Under the pieces are notes generated by a model. It saw only the letters and a list, made by a program, of their open reading frames with translations, searched no databases and had not been told where the DNA came from. A program made the position numbers and the translations under genes. DNA of 64,000 bases from Nelumbo lutea (Eukaryota; Streptophyta; Magnoliopsida; Proteales; Nelumbonaceae): contig JAKGHH010000001.1 in assembly GCA_022828595.1 (NCBI GenBank), positions 72,040,401-72,104,400 on the forward strand, in the 5' to 3' direction. Positions 11,091-23,126 of this stretch are shown here, piece after piece. Every line of letters starts with the position of its first letter. Position 1 is the first letter of the stretch.

Positions 11091-12758
11091 TTGAATAAGG
11101 TCAAAATTATCAATTTTCACTTCAATCTAATTAAAGGTTAAGTGAGGGCCTCTCTCTCTCCTTCCCCTTTTACAACTCGTCTCAAATCTACCGAGTATCT
11201 GAGAGGTCTCACATTTGAGATCTGAGAGATACTCAGATCCACCGTCGTTGGTCAGAGCAAGGGTTTGTAAACCCTTATAGAGAGAAAGGGTCAGAGCAAG
11301 GGTGGCCTCAGCTCCTCCTTTCTCGTTCTAGCAGTCACCCTCTTCTCCCTTTCTCTCTCTTCCTCTCCTTTCTTTCTCACTTCTGTTAATCCGACAAGCT
11401 TTGCTCTACCATTTTCAGGAAAAGCAGTCTGTCTCTTGGTGGCTTTATCGCTGCATCCCGTATGGTAAAAAAACAAATATTCACATCTCTTACATTCATC
11501 TACTATTTAATGGCGAAATTGCTTACCATAAGAACATACCCTAGCTTAATCTTTTCCTCATGGCGCATAGTCTTTGCATTGACAGTAGTTACTGATTGAG
11601 CAGCAACGACGACACCTCCTGATGATATATTATCCCCTTGTGGCTCTCAATTCTAGTGCTTGGATTGCAGCAACGTCATTCTTATCGACCGGAATACCTC
11701 TCATTGTTACTGTCGTTGCTTTGAGTGCTTCCCCAATTGTTTTTCGGTCATGTTTGAATTGCCCCACCACCTGTAAGAGTAGCTTCTACTCGTTATTGGA
11801 TCAAGTACAAAGACGTATTCTTAGTTTCCAGGGAACTTGTAGCCGAACCCGTCTCACCTCAAGATGTAGCCAAGGTGTAGTTGGTACTTGGTCAAACCCA
11901 AAAAGGCAAATTGGCCTCTATAATGTTGACACAGTGTAGAAGCACTAAACTGGGCTGGCTATGCAAGCACTGGGCGAATTGTCTTTATTAGCTTGGAAAT
12001 AACAATATTTATAATACATCTGGAAATTGTAGAATAAATAGGAAAGAAAATTTGTAATTGATCTAAATATCTCAATCTTGTAGCTAGGATCAAACTCTCC
12101 TTGATGTTGCCTTGCTTGGATCGAAATCTTCCACTATCTGATCTCCTTGGATCTTATCCATGCATGGGTTATCCTAATCTTAGTATAAATCTTGGATTAT
12201 CTTGAACTCTTGGTTTCTTGGATTATCTTGGATTCTTAAATTCTTGAATTATCTTAGACTCTTGAGTTCTTGACTTATCTTGAATTCTTTCTTCGTATGG
12301 ACTATCGCCCATATGGTGAGATGGGCCTCCATCAAATGCAATCAGTGGTGGCACACAATGAGAGAGTTGGTCATGTTGGTCACCATGATGCCACTGATAT
12401 CACCGCTAATCCTCTATAATGTACACTGTGTTGGAGGTTTGCTTCCAAAAAATGGTGAATCAATAACTCAGTTGCAAAATTTGAGAGGGTGTTGCTTACG
12501 GGTTGAGCTTAAAGTGGCCACTAGGCGTGCTGCTCATCACCAACTCATGGTCCCTCTCCCAGTCGTGGTGCCCTGAGCTCCGATTTGAAACTCTATAGCA
12601 TCATTGACTTACGAACCGCCTGATGAACACGGAGAAGCCAAATGGAGTTTCCAACAAACCATTCCAATAAGACAGGGGAAACCATTTCGGTGATACAAGA
12701 GCCTTCCCATGCCTCCGACTACGGAAGCATGTGTTGCCCAAGCCTTCCCATGCCTCCG
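11091..12758. other. Spacer between the inverted arms, no recognised gene
   Basis: Unique spacer sequence. It contains CT-rich tracts (about 11148-11170 and 11340-11380), a short minisatellite at about 12190-12290 built from ~24-bp units resembling CTTGGATTATCTTGAATTCT, and ORFs of up to 105 codons that I do not recognise. Immediately before the right arm, a 19-bp sequence (AGCCTTCCCATGCCTCCGA) occurs twice, at 12700-12718 and 12741-12759, the second copy ending exactly at the junction. An ATG at 12642 reads in frame into the truncated tRNase Z of the right arm. Confidence 0.6.
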
Positions 12759-15700
12759 ATTTCTGTTGGAGGGCACGAGACGTGTATCGTAATTCCTAGA
12801 TTAAACGCCGCTTTCGACATTGGAAGGTGCCCTTCCAGGGCTGTTCATCAGGATTTCCTCTTTATAACCCACGCTCATCTTGATCATATTGTAAGCTTTT
12901 TCACCCTTCTTCATGTAAATTCTTACAGATATGCATGTGCTAACTTTCATATATTCTTTGGATTTCGGATTAAACCAAGTTCCTAAATATCTCTTTATTC
13001 TGTTGTGGTTCAGTTCAAGTTGAAAATCTAATGGGTTTTACATCAAATTCACTGCAGGGCGGGCTTCCAATGTATGTTGCTACTCGTGGCCTCTATAGCT
13101 TGAAGCCTCCCACAGTATTTGTGCCTCCATGTATAAAAGAGGACGTGGAGAAGCTATTTGACATTCACAGGGCCATGAGTCAAGTGGAGTTGAAACTCGA
13201 TTTGGTGGCGTTGGATGTGGGTATGTGGTTCTTTTTATTGGTTTGTATTTCCTGTTTCTTTTCATTCTCAAGCTTCATTTTACAGTTCAACTTCAGGGGA
13301 AACATATGAATTACGGAACGATCTTGTTGTAAGACCATTTAGAACACACCATGTCATACCCAGCCAGGTAATTTCTTCAATTAGATTAAACTTTGGTTTG
13401 GAATTTATACCATATGGTTTTTACTATTTACCAAGTGTTTAAACCTGGGATTGCCCTGAATCCACTATGCAATTTGTTGGCCTGTTCAGGGATATGTCAT
13501 ATACTCAATTAGGAAGAAGCTGAAGAAGAAGTATGCTCATTTAAAAGGAAAACAAATTGAGAAGTTGAAAAACTCTGGTGTCGAGGTCTGTAATTTTACA
13601 AACTTTAGCACTGAACCAACCTATTTTGCTTTATATTGAAGGATAGAAAGGGATAATTTGTTAGGGTTTAATCATGTGGTTTTATGACTTATTTGACTTT
13701 GAACTTCCTTGTTAGATTACAGACACCATATTGTCTCCAGAGGTGGCATTTACGGGTGATACGACATCTGATTTTATGCTTGAACCACGAAATGCTGATG
13801 CCCTGAGAGCAAAAATTCTTATAACTGAGGTAGCAGCTTGGCAACTTTGTTATTTTTTCTTTTTCCTGCAAAACTATATATAATCTTCTTGGGCAAAGAG
13901 TGTTCAATTTGACAACCATAAATATACACCTGAAAAGACAAAACTAGCTAGAACATAAGCATTGCAATTGTGCAGTTCCATCCATGTAGGAACAAGAGGC
14001 ACATTAATGTGGTTAATCAGTAAAAGAATTGGAAAAGGTCCAGAAGATCACAACAAGCTCCTATGGTGGCTCAAGCTAGTCTTACCTAAATATCAAGTTG
14101 CATTCTGTTTAATGCATTAGAATATTGATGGGGAATAGAAGATGCCTACCTCATCTATGCAATGTAACTTGGTGAAAGTATGGTTAATTCAGTATTAATA
14201 TGTAAAACCACATGTGCAGCTATCAATTATGTTCTGGGCTGTACACCTTAAAAGCAGGTATTTATGGATACTGACTTTAGTAAAAAAGTTACACCAAGAG
14301 TATATCCAAGTTTAATTTTAGTACTGTGGAGTATTGCTATACTTCTTGCAGTCAACCATAAGAAGGTAATTCATGTAATAGTCATATAATTGTTTTATGA
14401 TATTAAGTTATAATCTTGCATATGTGCTATGTAAACAGCTTTCCATTGATAGACTATATGAACTTCCCACAGGACAGGGTATTGGGTGATCCCAAGTTTT
14501 TGTCAGATCAAAATTCTACATGCATTACTTACAGATTTGTAAACATTTCAGCATGAAACAGTGTTTCAGAAGCTGAACACAAGAAAGCTAAAAGTCCATT
14601 GAGCTTTACAGTTTATTTCACGTATTTAGATGGTTCTGCTTGGAATAAGATGGTGTTATGAAGGTTACAAAGTCCATGGAAACCAGTTGAGTAGAAGGAA
14701 ATAGACCGTAAAATGAGCTGCTATCTATCTAAAGTCTAGGAATGCATCTAATATGTGACCAAGCCAGTGTCTTTGAGATGTCTGAATTCAAACTTGTTAT
14801 TTCCCATTGATGAACTACTCAATACACTATTTTTTTTTTTTCAATTGGTGCTACTCAATCCACATTTTTTATGATGGTGCTTATCTTTTGACAGGCAACT
14901 TTCCTAGATGAAGAGATCAGCATTGAGCATGCACGACAGCATGGCCATACTCACTTGTTTGAGGTCCATGAAACATTGAATGAAAAGAACTTTAATTATC
15001 TTTTTTTATGCATATACTTGATTAGCCTGCCTTCATACAGGTGCATTTTATGGACCTATAAACTGGAGAGAAAACTTGTGGAAGACTGGAAGGTGGTGTC
15101 TTCTGGACTCCTCCAGCATGTGGCACACAGAAAAGTTGTTTGAGACCCCATGATTTAAGGGGTTATAAAAAGAATTGTCAACCCTGAGTTCTTAGTCACC
15201 ATATCTACCTTATGGTTGGTCACTCAGTCTCAACCCCAAAATGTGTGCCGTGTGCATAATAGAAGGAAGAGCAGCTCAATGCCATTTTTTTTTCTGTTCA
15301 AGTTGGAGAACTTCTAATTGCAGAACCCATCTAACCGCAACTTTTTTCATCATGTTAGTTTTTCTGTTATTCTGAAACATGGGGTTGTTAATGATGTAGA
15401 TTATTGAAAATGCTCAATGGATCCGGAACAAAGTAATTTTGCTCACTCACTTCTCTTCCCGGTACAAAATTGAGGTAATGAACCAAGTCCTCAATAACTA
15501 TTGCCTTTTTCAGATGGAGAAATCTAGGTTTCCTTTCTTAGTTGTTGATATTATGCCAATGCATTGGCTGTGACATACCCTGTATAGTCAGTCATATGCA
15601 AAGGAATGGCCCACCATTTTGATGGATCCCATGTCCAATTGTCAACCTGATCAGATGTTCCCAAACTTTCGCAAATGTCTATTGGGCGTATTTGTTGCCC

Positions 15701-15984
15701 CCAATCTGTAACGAAAGTTTGGGTGGTTGCTTTCATTCGAGAGGATTGGTAATTGGAATCTCAGGAAGTGGGTCTTTTTGAATGGTGTAGCTCCTCCATG
15801 AAACCAACACTCTGTGCTTTTAGCATAGGACTGGACGAATTTTCCACCTTGCTCTTCCATCAAAAAATCTAACAGATGCCTTTGTCAATTATAGGACATT
15901 CGTGAAGCTGTGTCGAAACTGCAACCAAAGTTGTCTACTAAGGTGGTTGCTTTAGCAGAAGGCTTCAAATCGATGTATTCATAG
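12642..15984 (+). pseudogene. 5'-truncated inverted duplicate of tRNase Z with a new in-frame N-terminus
   Basis: Exons corresponding to residues 93-361 of the left-copy enzyme: 12759-12890, 13058-13220, 13297-13367, 13490-13585, 13716-13829, 14895-14963, 15400-15474, 15895-15984 (TAG). No frameshift or stop is visible and the splice sites match the left copy. The zinc-binding HAHLDH, THH, FTGDTT, GHTH and HFSSRY motifs are all kept. Missing are the native promoter, the transit peptide and the conserved GFLSAIDRAIEEEEYRKAR block. An ATG at 12642 in the spacer adds 39 unrelated codons in frame before ISVGG, so a 308-residue chimeric protein is formally possible. It would probably lack plastid targeting. 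I call it a pseudogene by default because no promoter is evident; it could equally be a new cytosolic or nuclear tRNase Z if transcribed. Confidence 0.85.
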
Positions 15985-16178
15985 TTGTATCCAGACCTCT
16001 TTCTTTTTTTTCTTTAATCAAATCTTTTAACTAGTGATGACCTTTATCAGATTTATACTACAACTACAACACTGTATTTTAATGGTTTGCGCATATAGTT
16101 AAATGTCTTACATACTTACATCATATATTAACTGCTTAAGAGAGGTGGGTTATCTATGCCATCAAATAAATAAATAAG

Positions 16179-16454
16179 CATGGTTTTCAAAACTGGACCG
16201 GACTGGAAAAACGGGAACCGGTCACCTAACCGGTTCTGTTTTTCCCCAAAATCATTGATTTTGGTCAACAAACTGTTGGACCGGTTGGTTAACTGTTCAA
16301 ACCATTCGAATGGTTTTGACCGTTTTTCAAATTTTTAAATTTTTTTATTTTTTTTGTCAGAACGGGCCGACCGTTTGGGTTAAACGGTCCGACTGTTCGA
16401 ACCGGTAACTGGACCTTGACCGGTTTGGTCACCGGGTCGGTTTTAAAAACCATG
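16179..16454. mobile_element. TIR element rich in ACCGGTT motifs (right arm copy)
   Basis: Mirror image of the element at 6278-6552, with the same CATGGTTTT...AAAACCATG ends. A few substitutions and a small poly-T indel separate the two copies. It lies downstream of the truncated tRNase Z. Confidence 0.65.
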
Positions 16455-16545
16455 TTAGGTTATCAATTATCGCCAAAGATAATTTGGTGTCATTGGGCGT
16501 TAAGCCATTAATGCTCTTTGCATCGGTTATTAGGATAATCCCTAA

Positions 16546-16788
16546 GGCTACGTTTGGTTGCAATGCAATTAAATTTGCACTATGGCAGTGCAAATAATTT
16601 GAGTGTAAATTTTGACCTATTTTTGTTTCAAATTTTAGCTTATTTTGTTTGATTGCATTAAAAATGAAGTCAATTAAGACATGAAGCAGAATAAAAAAAA
16701 CCCAAAACAAGAATTTGCATTTTTTTTTAATTTGCACACTCATGCATTTGTACTAGTGCAAATAAAATTGCACTGCAACCAAACAGCC
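16546..16788. mobile_element. PIF/Harbinger MITE (right arm copy)
   Basis: Mirror image of the element at 5942-6186, with the same terminal inverted repeats and flanking TAA. Part of the duplicated segment, not an independent insertion. Confidence 0.8.
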
Positions 16789-17292
16789 TAATGGAATTGG
16801 AATACAACATGAAGATTGTGTTTCAGGCACGGGTAACCATTCAGTCGTTTGGAGAAAGTGTTAATACTTGGGCCTTGTTCATTTAGAAAGAGGTCATTTA
16901 CCCGGGTAAGTGCTTCCTAGGAAACATTTACCTAGGTAAGTGTATTTACCCATATTTTTTTTTTGTTAAATTTATCTGAGTAAATGTGACTTTTCAACTT
17001 CCTTATGTTCTTTTGCCTCACCCACTTTCCTAGGCAAGTGGTTAATTTTCCTGTCTTGTCATTTTTACCCTTGGGTCCAAGTCCATGCTTTTTGAATTAT
17101 ATTTTTTTAATGGGCATTTTTGATATATTATATTTTGAGAATTTATTCCTCACTTTAACTTTCCAAGTGGGAGAAGGGTAACACTTTCCCAAGTAAGTGA
17201 TACCAAAGGGAAAGGCATTTTACTATGGGTCCCACCTAAATCTTGAAAAAGAACATGGGAGAGTTGGTCAATGGGAATCAAAATCCCATTGG

Positions 17293-18985
17293 ACGATTTC
17301 TTCTCGTCATCTTCTAAAATTCCTATAAATTCCTTAAATTCCTCTATAATGTTTTGTACTTTTATCTACTTTTAATTTTTTCATATAATTATTGTCTTCA
17401 TGAGTTGATATTCATATGTTGAACCTCTAGATGTAAAAATGCTTTTATTTCTAAGTCAGTTTTATACCATTAGAATTATGAGAGATTTAACTAGTAAATT
17501 TTATTGGAAATTAGTGGAATTGAATAGTGATAAATAAAAATGTTTTAAATATAGGGTTTAATGAAAATAATGAGAAGTAAGAAAAAAGTGTTATATATAG
17601 GGGTATTTTAGTTAATCAAAAAGTCCAAAAATGTGAGATCCATTTGCAGTTTTGATAGTACTACAAATATAGATTGTTATTGCTTTTTGTACCAATGTAG
17701 ATTGTTATTACCATTATTGTTTTTATTATTATAGCTATTGTCAATGTTCTTACTATTATACATATTGTTGTCTTGAAATAATCTTATCTTAGGCCATGCA
17801 TTTTTCTCAAGCAATGTGGCATTGGCACAAATTAATGGGTTTTACCTTTTCACTTATTAAGTTTTATATTTAAGGTATTAACTCTCATTATATTTATTAA
17901 AGTTTGTTTTTGACTAAAACACCACTATTTTGAATTTGATCTGCTTTTAATTGTGAGGGCAAAAGTGTATTTTAAATTACTACTTTTCACCCCATTCATT
18001 CTCATCATCATCATCATCATTATCATATCTCTTTCTCTCACTAAATCCTATATTTAAGCATTTTTTGCCAATAAATTCTATCAATTAGATCTTGTTCTAA
18101 TACTTTTAACAATATAAAACCAATGTTTTTTAAATTGACTAAAAAATGGAACCATTTTTCTGATTGGTGGTAAGTAAGCAATTAAACCATTCGAGTCAAA
18201 TGGATCAATCCATGATGTCATAGTTAAATGATAAAGTTTTTAAATAGACATAAATGCATAAATTTTATATATATAAGAGAGAGAGAGAGAGAGAAAGAGA
18301 TAATTTGCCACATCTCTAATATTTTCTATGAGGTTAGTGACAATACCTCTTGAACTATCATCTGCGATAAAAGCCCCCCTTGAACATTCACTTTACAATA
18401 AATATTCCCACTCCATTAGGGTTTTGTTAGTCAATTTCAAAAAAGATCCTCATTAGGTTGTTTAAAGCTTTCTATAGCCAAAACTATGATTTTCTTATTT
18501 ATTTGGATGATTGTACCCTTTCACTTAGAAAGCCTTGAGATCTTATTCTACTAATTTGTGCTCTTTAATGGCTTGTTTCTTTTCTACTCAACTTCTTTTG
18601 CTATTTGATTGATTTATTCTCTGACCTCAGAACCCATGCTATCTTTTAGTTGTATACATTTTCCGGTGAGAGGCAATGGAGGTGCAACTATAAGCTTTAG
18701 TTTGTTCTTCTTTGACAACAAAGAAGAAACAACAAATAATTTCTTCTATGGCGCAGCATAACAGATTCCAAGGAGATTTTTCTTCGCTGGAGATTTTTTC
18801 CTTCCCTAGCGACAACATAATAGAGAGCTGCTTTACCAATAAGACGATAAAAAGTATTTCCCAACAATATATGCTGAAGGCATGGGGAGCATTTTGTTAT
18901 CTAACGCATCATGTCATCCAAACTAACAACCAAGAGGTATTTATTGCAAAGTGAAAGTTGAAAGGGTCTTTGTCTCAAATGAATG
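17293..18985. other. Intergenic AT-rich DNA, no gene seen
   Basis: No coding exon recognised. Contains a partial forward copy of the ~230-bp AT-rich repeat near 18110-18260, an (AG)n microsatellite at about 18273-18300 and a short (CAT)n tract near 18003-18020. The ORFs of 66-80 codons around 18640-18950 show no family features. Confidence 0.5.
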
Positions 18986-19005
18986 TTTAATGAGGTAATT
19001 TTCGT

Positions 19006-19610
19006 TAGGGGTGGCAACGAGTCAGGGGTGGCGGAGGGGAGTCATGCCCCCCCCCCCCAAGACCCATTTAAATTCCACTTATATTTTGACCCCCTTATCA
19101 TGTTTTTTTTTAGCTTTTGGCCCCCTTTATTTATGTTTTTTAGGTTTTGGCCCCCCTTAACAAAAAATTATAGTTCCGTTCCTGAGTTCGGCTTGGCTTA
19201 ATTTAATATTTTTATAGATTCATTTGCTAATCGAGTCAAGCACGAGCCTAATAAAGCTCAACTTGTGAGGCTTGCGAGCTTAATCGAGTTTCTACATACA
19301 TACATACAGACATGCATACATACATACATATATACATACATATATAATATTTTTATTTTAATATATAATAATAATAACTAATTATTATAGTTATTAATTT
19401 TTTAAATATCAAATAAAAAATAATTTTTTTATATATAACTTTTTACTTTTATAAAGCATTTGACTCATAGTCGAGCTCAAGCTTATGAACTTTTGACTCG
19501 AGCCGAAATTGAGGTCAAGTCTTTAGCTTGAACTGAGCTCGAGCTTGAGCTCAAGCCTCATACTATCTTGGTGAGCCAAGCTCGGCTCAACTCGAATCCA
19601 CCCCTAATTT
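19006..19610. mobile_element. TIR element with nested repeat and C-tract
   Basis: Ends are inverted repeats of the type TAGGGGTGG...CGAGT, reading TTAGGGGTGGCAACGAGTC at the left and the complement of TTAGGGGTGGATTCGAGT at the right. Flanking octamers (ATTTTCGT and ATTTCCAC) are only loosely alike, so a hAT target duplication is possible but degraded. Near the left end is a block with a run of twelve C and repeated TTTTGGCCCCCC words that looks like a second insertion, and an (ATAC)n-like tract lies at about 19295-19345. Confidence 0.55.
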
Positions 19611-19639
19611 CCACTAGCCTCACAGTACAAGGGGGTCTT

Positions 19640-20530
19640 TGTATTATTGATGTTAGAAATGAAATACAAATTTTAAACTTGACCTAAATATGAAATTGTT
19701 TTCCTATTTGGTGGTGGACCAACAATTCAACCTTTTGGGTCAAGTGTGTCAACCCTCCGTGTTAAAGTTAAATAATAAAATTTAAATAACATAAAAATAT
19801 AAGAAATATAAAAATTTACTAATATCATATATTAAAGGAAAATGAGTAATAAACAAAAAAATTGTTTTTGTTAGTGATAGAAATGAAGTATAGAATTTAG
19901 AACCAACTGAAAATGAAACATTTTTCTTGTTTGGTGGTTGGTCCATAGTTCAACCTTTCACTCTTTTAGGTTAAATGTGCCAACCCTTGATATCATAATT
20001 AAATAATGAAAGTAAAAATAAAAACAAAAAATTATAAAATTTGTAGAAAATTTTTGATACATTTCTAATATTTTATATTAATCATATTAAAGAAATTTTG
20101 TTTTTATTGATGGTTAAAATGAAATACAAATTTAAAATTAACCTAAAAGTGACATTGTTTTCTTGTTTGGTGAAAGGCCAATAGTTCAACATTTTGGGTC
20201 AATTGTGTTGTCCCTTGATTCATAATTAAATAATACAAGTTAAAAAGATAAAAAATGTAAAAAAATATAAAAATTGTAAAAAAATTTGTAGAAAACATTA
20301 AATAAAATCTCTAATATCATATATTTATCACATTATAAAAAAAATAAGTGTGATAAATAAGAATTATTTTTGTTGATGATAAAAGTAAAACATAAAATTA
20401 AAAAATCCACCAAAAAATTGAATTATTTTCTTGTTCGATGGTGGGTCAATAATTCAACCTTTTGGATCAAAATTTTCAGCCCTCAATGTCATAAATTAAA
20501 TATTAAAAATATACAAATTTCTGTAGGAAA
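19640..20530 (+). repeat. Forward array of ~230-bp AT-rich repeats
   Basis: About four degenerate tandem units. Each contains GAAATGAAATACAAA, then TTGTTTGGTGG..GTC and ATTCAACCTTTTGGGTCAA, then CATAATTAAATAAT followed by a run of AAAAATATAAAAAT. Unit starts are near 19655, 19878, 20108 and 20375. A partial unit of the same type lies near 18110-18260. No coding potential. Confidence 0.65.
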
Positions 20531-20538
20531 TATTAAAT

Positions 20539-21049
20539 AGGGTCATTTACTAGAATACCCCCTGTAGTTTTATGAATTTACTTAAACTTATTCTATAGTT
20601 TTCATTTACTAAAACACCCTTATAGTTTGTAAGCTATTTACTTAATCAACCTTTTACTAAGAAGTGTTTGTTTTGCCATCTAAAAATAGTAACATGATTA
20701 CCTAAACTGAGTGGAAAATTTTCAAGGGCATAGACCCATGATTGTTTATTTCAAAAGTACCCCTAATACTTTTTCATGCAAAAAACAAATTTGACCAAAT
20801 AGAGAGAAATAAGGTGGTTGTTCATATCTTACTTGGGGCAAAACTAGTATTTTTATCTTTATTTTCTCTAGATTAAATTTATTCAAATGAACATTAGTGT
20901 TAAAATTGTCATTTTCCATTATCATATAATGGAAGGCCAATTAAGTAAATCGATTGCAAACTATGTCGGAGGTGTTTTAGTAAAATGCAAAATATAGGGT
21001 AGGTTTTAATAAATCCATAAAACTATACAAGTATTTTAATAAAAGGAGA
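20539..21049. mobile_element. TIR element with ~60-bp inverted ends
   Basis: A ~510-bp element whose left end (GGTCATTTACTAGAATACC, then GTAGTTTTATGAATTTA) is repeated as complement at the right (GTATTTTAATAAAAGGAG). Subterminal ACTAAAACACC motifs occur on both sides. No coding region. A fragment of the same family lies upstream of TRZ2 at 10507-10622. It sits at the point where the flanking AT-rich repeats switch orientation. Confidence 0.65.
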
Positions 21050-21129
21050 TAGGGATTTGCTACCAACAAAAAACTTCCCAACACTATCCCAATAGGAGCA
21101 TTTTTTGGTGGCCTGTTGGGATAGTGTTA

Positions 21130-22468
21130 GGAGCATTTTTGTTTAATATGATAAATATATTTATTTTTGTTTATAGACAATTTTGTTGTGTTTTCTATAT
21201 TTTATTTTTATCTATTTTTTGAGTTTTTAATATATAATTATGATACCAGGTGCTAGCCAATTTGGCTTGAAATAAAAAGCAACTCATTGTTGGGCAACTT
21301 TAAATTTTTTATTTCATTTACATAATTAATTCTAAAAATAATTATTGTTTATCGAACTTATTTTTTCTTGATGTGATAAGCTTATAATATATTAGATATC
21401 TCAAAGTTTTCTATAAATTTTATGTAGTTTTTAATTTTGTATTTTTATCTATTTTTAAATTTTTATTATTCAATTATGACATCACTTGTTAACTTACTTA
21501 CCCAAATGATTGACCATTATGGTGCAAGTCAAGTAGGTTGGGCTGAATTTAAGCTTAACCCAGGCTTAACCTTATACATTAGACCTAAGACTTCAAATCA
21601 AAGTCAAACTTAATCTATTCAACTTGGGCCCAACCTTCGACTTGCATTGAAATTTGATGCACTTGGGTTAGCCTTGGACTTCGGTCTATCAATTGGCCCC
21701 ATGACAAAAATTGGTATAAAATGTGTTTATTTATGTGTTATATGTGTATGTATATGAATGTATGCAAATATGTGTTATATGTGTATTTATGATTATATGT
21801 ATATAATCAGGCTTGACTTTAGTTACCTAAGGGGCAGTCTTAGCCCAACCCAAAAAAATAAAAAAGCCTAAACTTTTGAGCCTAGGCCCCCAAGTTAAGG
21901 ACCAAAAATCAAAGTTAGATTATTTAAAATTATGAGCTAGGTCAATTCGAGTGTGAGTTAAGCCCATCTAATTTTTAGATGCTTGTCTAAAAATAACTCT
22001 TATCTATCACATTTATGCACCCAGATGTTTTTTTTTACAAAAATTTTATGTTTTAATAACTTTTGTATCCCTATCTTTTTTAAAATTTTATCATTTATTT
22101 ATGATATCATGGATTGGTCGATCCATTTGACTTGAAAGGTTGAATCATTGACCCACCACTTGAATAGAAAAATGGTTTCGTTTTGGGGTTAGTTTTAAAT
22201 ATTGTATTTCATCTCCATTGAATAAAAACACTTTTATTTAACATGCTTAATGTTATTTGATATGATAAATAGATGATATTAGTAATGTGGCTAAATTTTT
22301 CACTTTATTTTTATAAATTTTATTATTTAACTATGAGAACATTGGTTGGTCCATTTGATGCTGATGGTTAAACTATTTACTTGTCACTCAAACAAACAAA
22401 AGGAGGTTTATTTAATTATTTTTCATGTTGATTTTGAACATAAATTTACATTATTAAAAATATTAAAT
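21130..22468 (-). repeat. Reverse-oriented array of the same ~230-bp AT-rich repeat
   Basis: Units seen near 21130-21330, 21340-21530, 22040-22250 and 22255-22470 are reverse complements of the 19640-20530 family. For example, the complement of 22118-22164 reads GGTGGGTCAATGATTCAACC, matching the forward unit near 20443. A stretch at about 21540-21990 rich in GGGCTTAACC-like words interrupts the array and resembles another inserted repeat. Confidence 0.6.
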
Positions 22469-23126
22469 AGGACAAATTTCTTAAACTACCCGTTTAATTA
22501 ATTAATTAACTCTACTCCCAACTTTTCTAACAATCATCTAATACCTCTCTTAGTATCACATCCAACATCACATCACTGATATATTTTTTAAAATTTCTAA
22601 TATACCCTTTTATGGTTCGACTCCATTTTAGGTATTGGTCTCCGACTCGTCTCTGTCTCCTATCTTTGTCTCTCACTTTGTATACATCTCCACTGTTTCC
22701 AATTCTGTCTCCGTTAAATGATTCGTCTACATCTCCGACTCCATTTCCGAATCAGTGTTCATCTCCGACTCCGTTAAATGACGATATTACCATTTTCACC
22801 ATCTTTATCAAGCCAGGGCGAGGTGGTTTCTATAAATCGTCGTTACTTGACCTTTATTTTCTTTTTCAGGTTTTTGAAATTCTTTTTCGTTTTCTTTAGT
22901 TTAAACGAGTAGAAGAGAAAAAACAAAAAAAAACTGATAATCGATTGAGATTTGGGGAAAGACCAGTTGTAGGAGAAGAAATAAAGGAACACGAGCTCTG
23001 CAACCATCCGGCCAGGATGTTTTGCGCGGACGAGTTACCCTAATCTAGGTTCATGCATTGATTTTCCACACTTCCCTTTTAAATGCCACTTAGCAATCAG
23101 ATTTGATTGGGGTCGGGTGACATTTT

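Larger units (their letters stand above)
12759..17292. repeat. Right arm of 4.5-kb inverted duplication
   Basis: Reverse complement of the left arm. The inner junction is CTCCGA|TTTCTG: the sequence before it is unrelated to the corresponding TRZ2 exon 1 sequence on the left. The outer junction falls just after CCATTGG, where the left arm continues ttgattttt and the right continues acgatttct. Differences from the left arm include an extra A in a poly-A run near 14282-14287, two substitutions near 15553-15556 and roughly ten substitutions beyond 16.3 kb. Confidence 0.95.

Noticed and set aside
11622..11939. 105-codon ORF in the spacer
   Set aside because: Translation has no family signature and no conserved start context; kept as unassigned spacer.
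12280..12576. 98-codon ORF in the palindrome spacer
   Set aside because: No recognisable motif, low complexity upstream, and no splice-linked partner exon.
5440..17292. Large palindrome as a Pack-type transposon or foldback element
   Set aside because: No target duplication or TIR-family signature at the outer edges. The arms contain an ordinary gene with all introns and mirrored MITEs, so segmental inverted duplication fits better.
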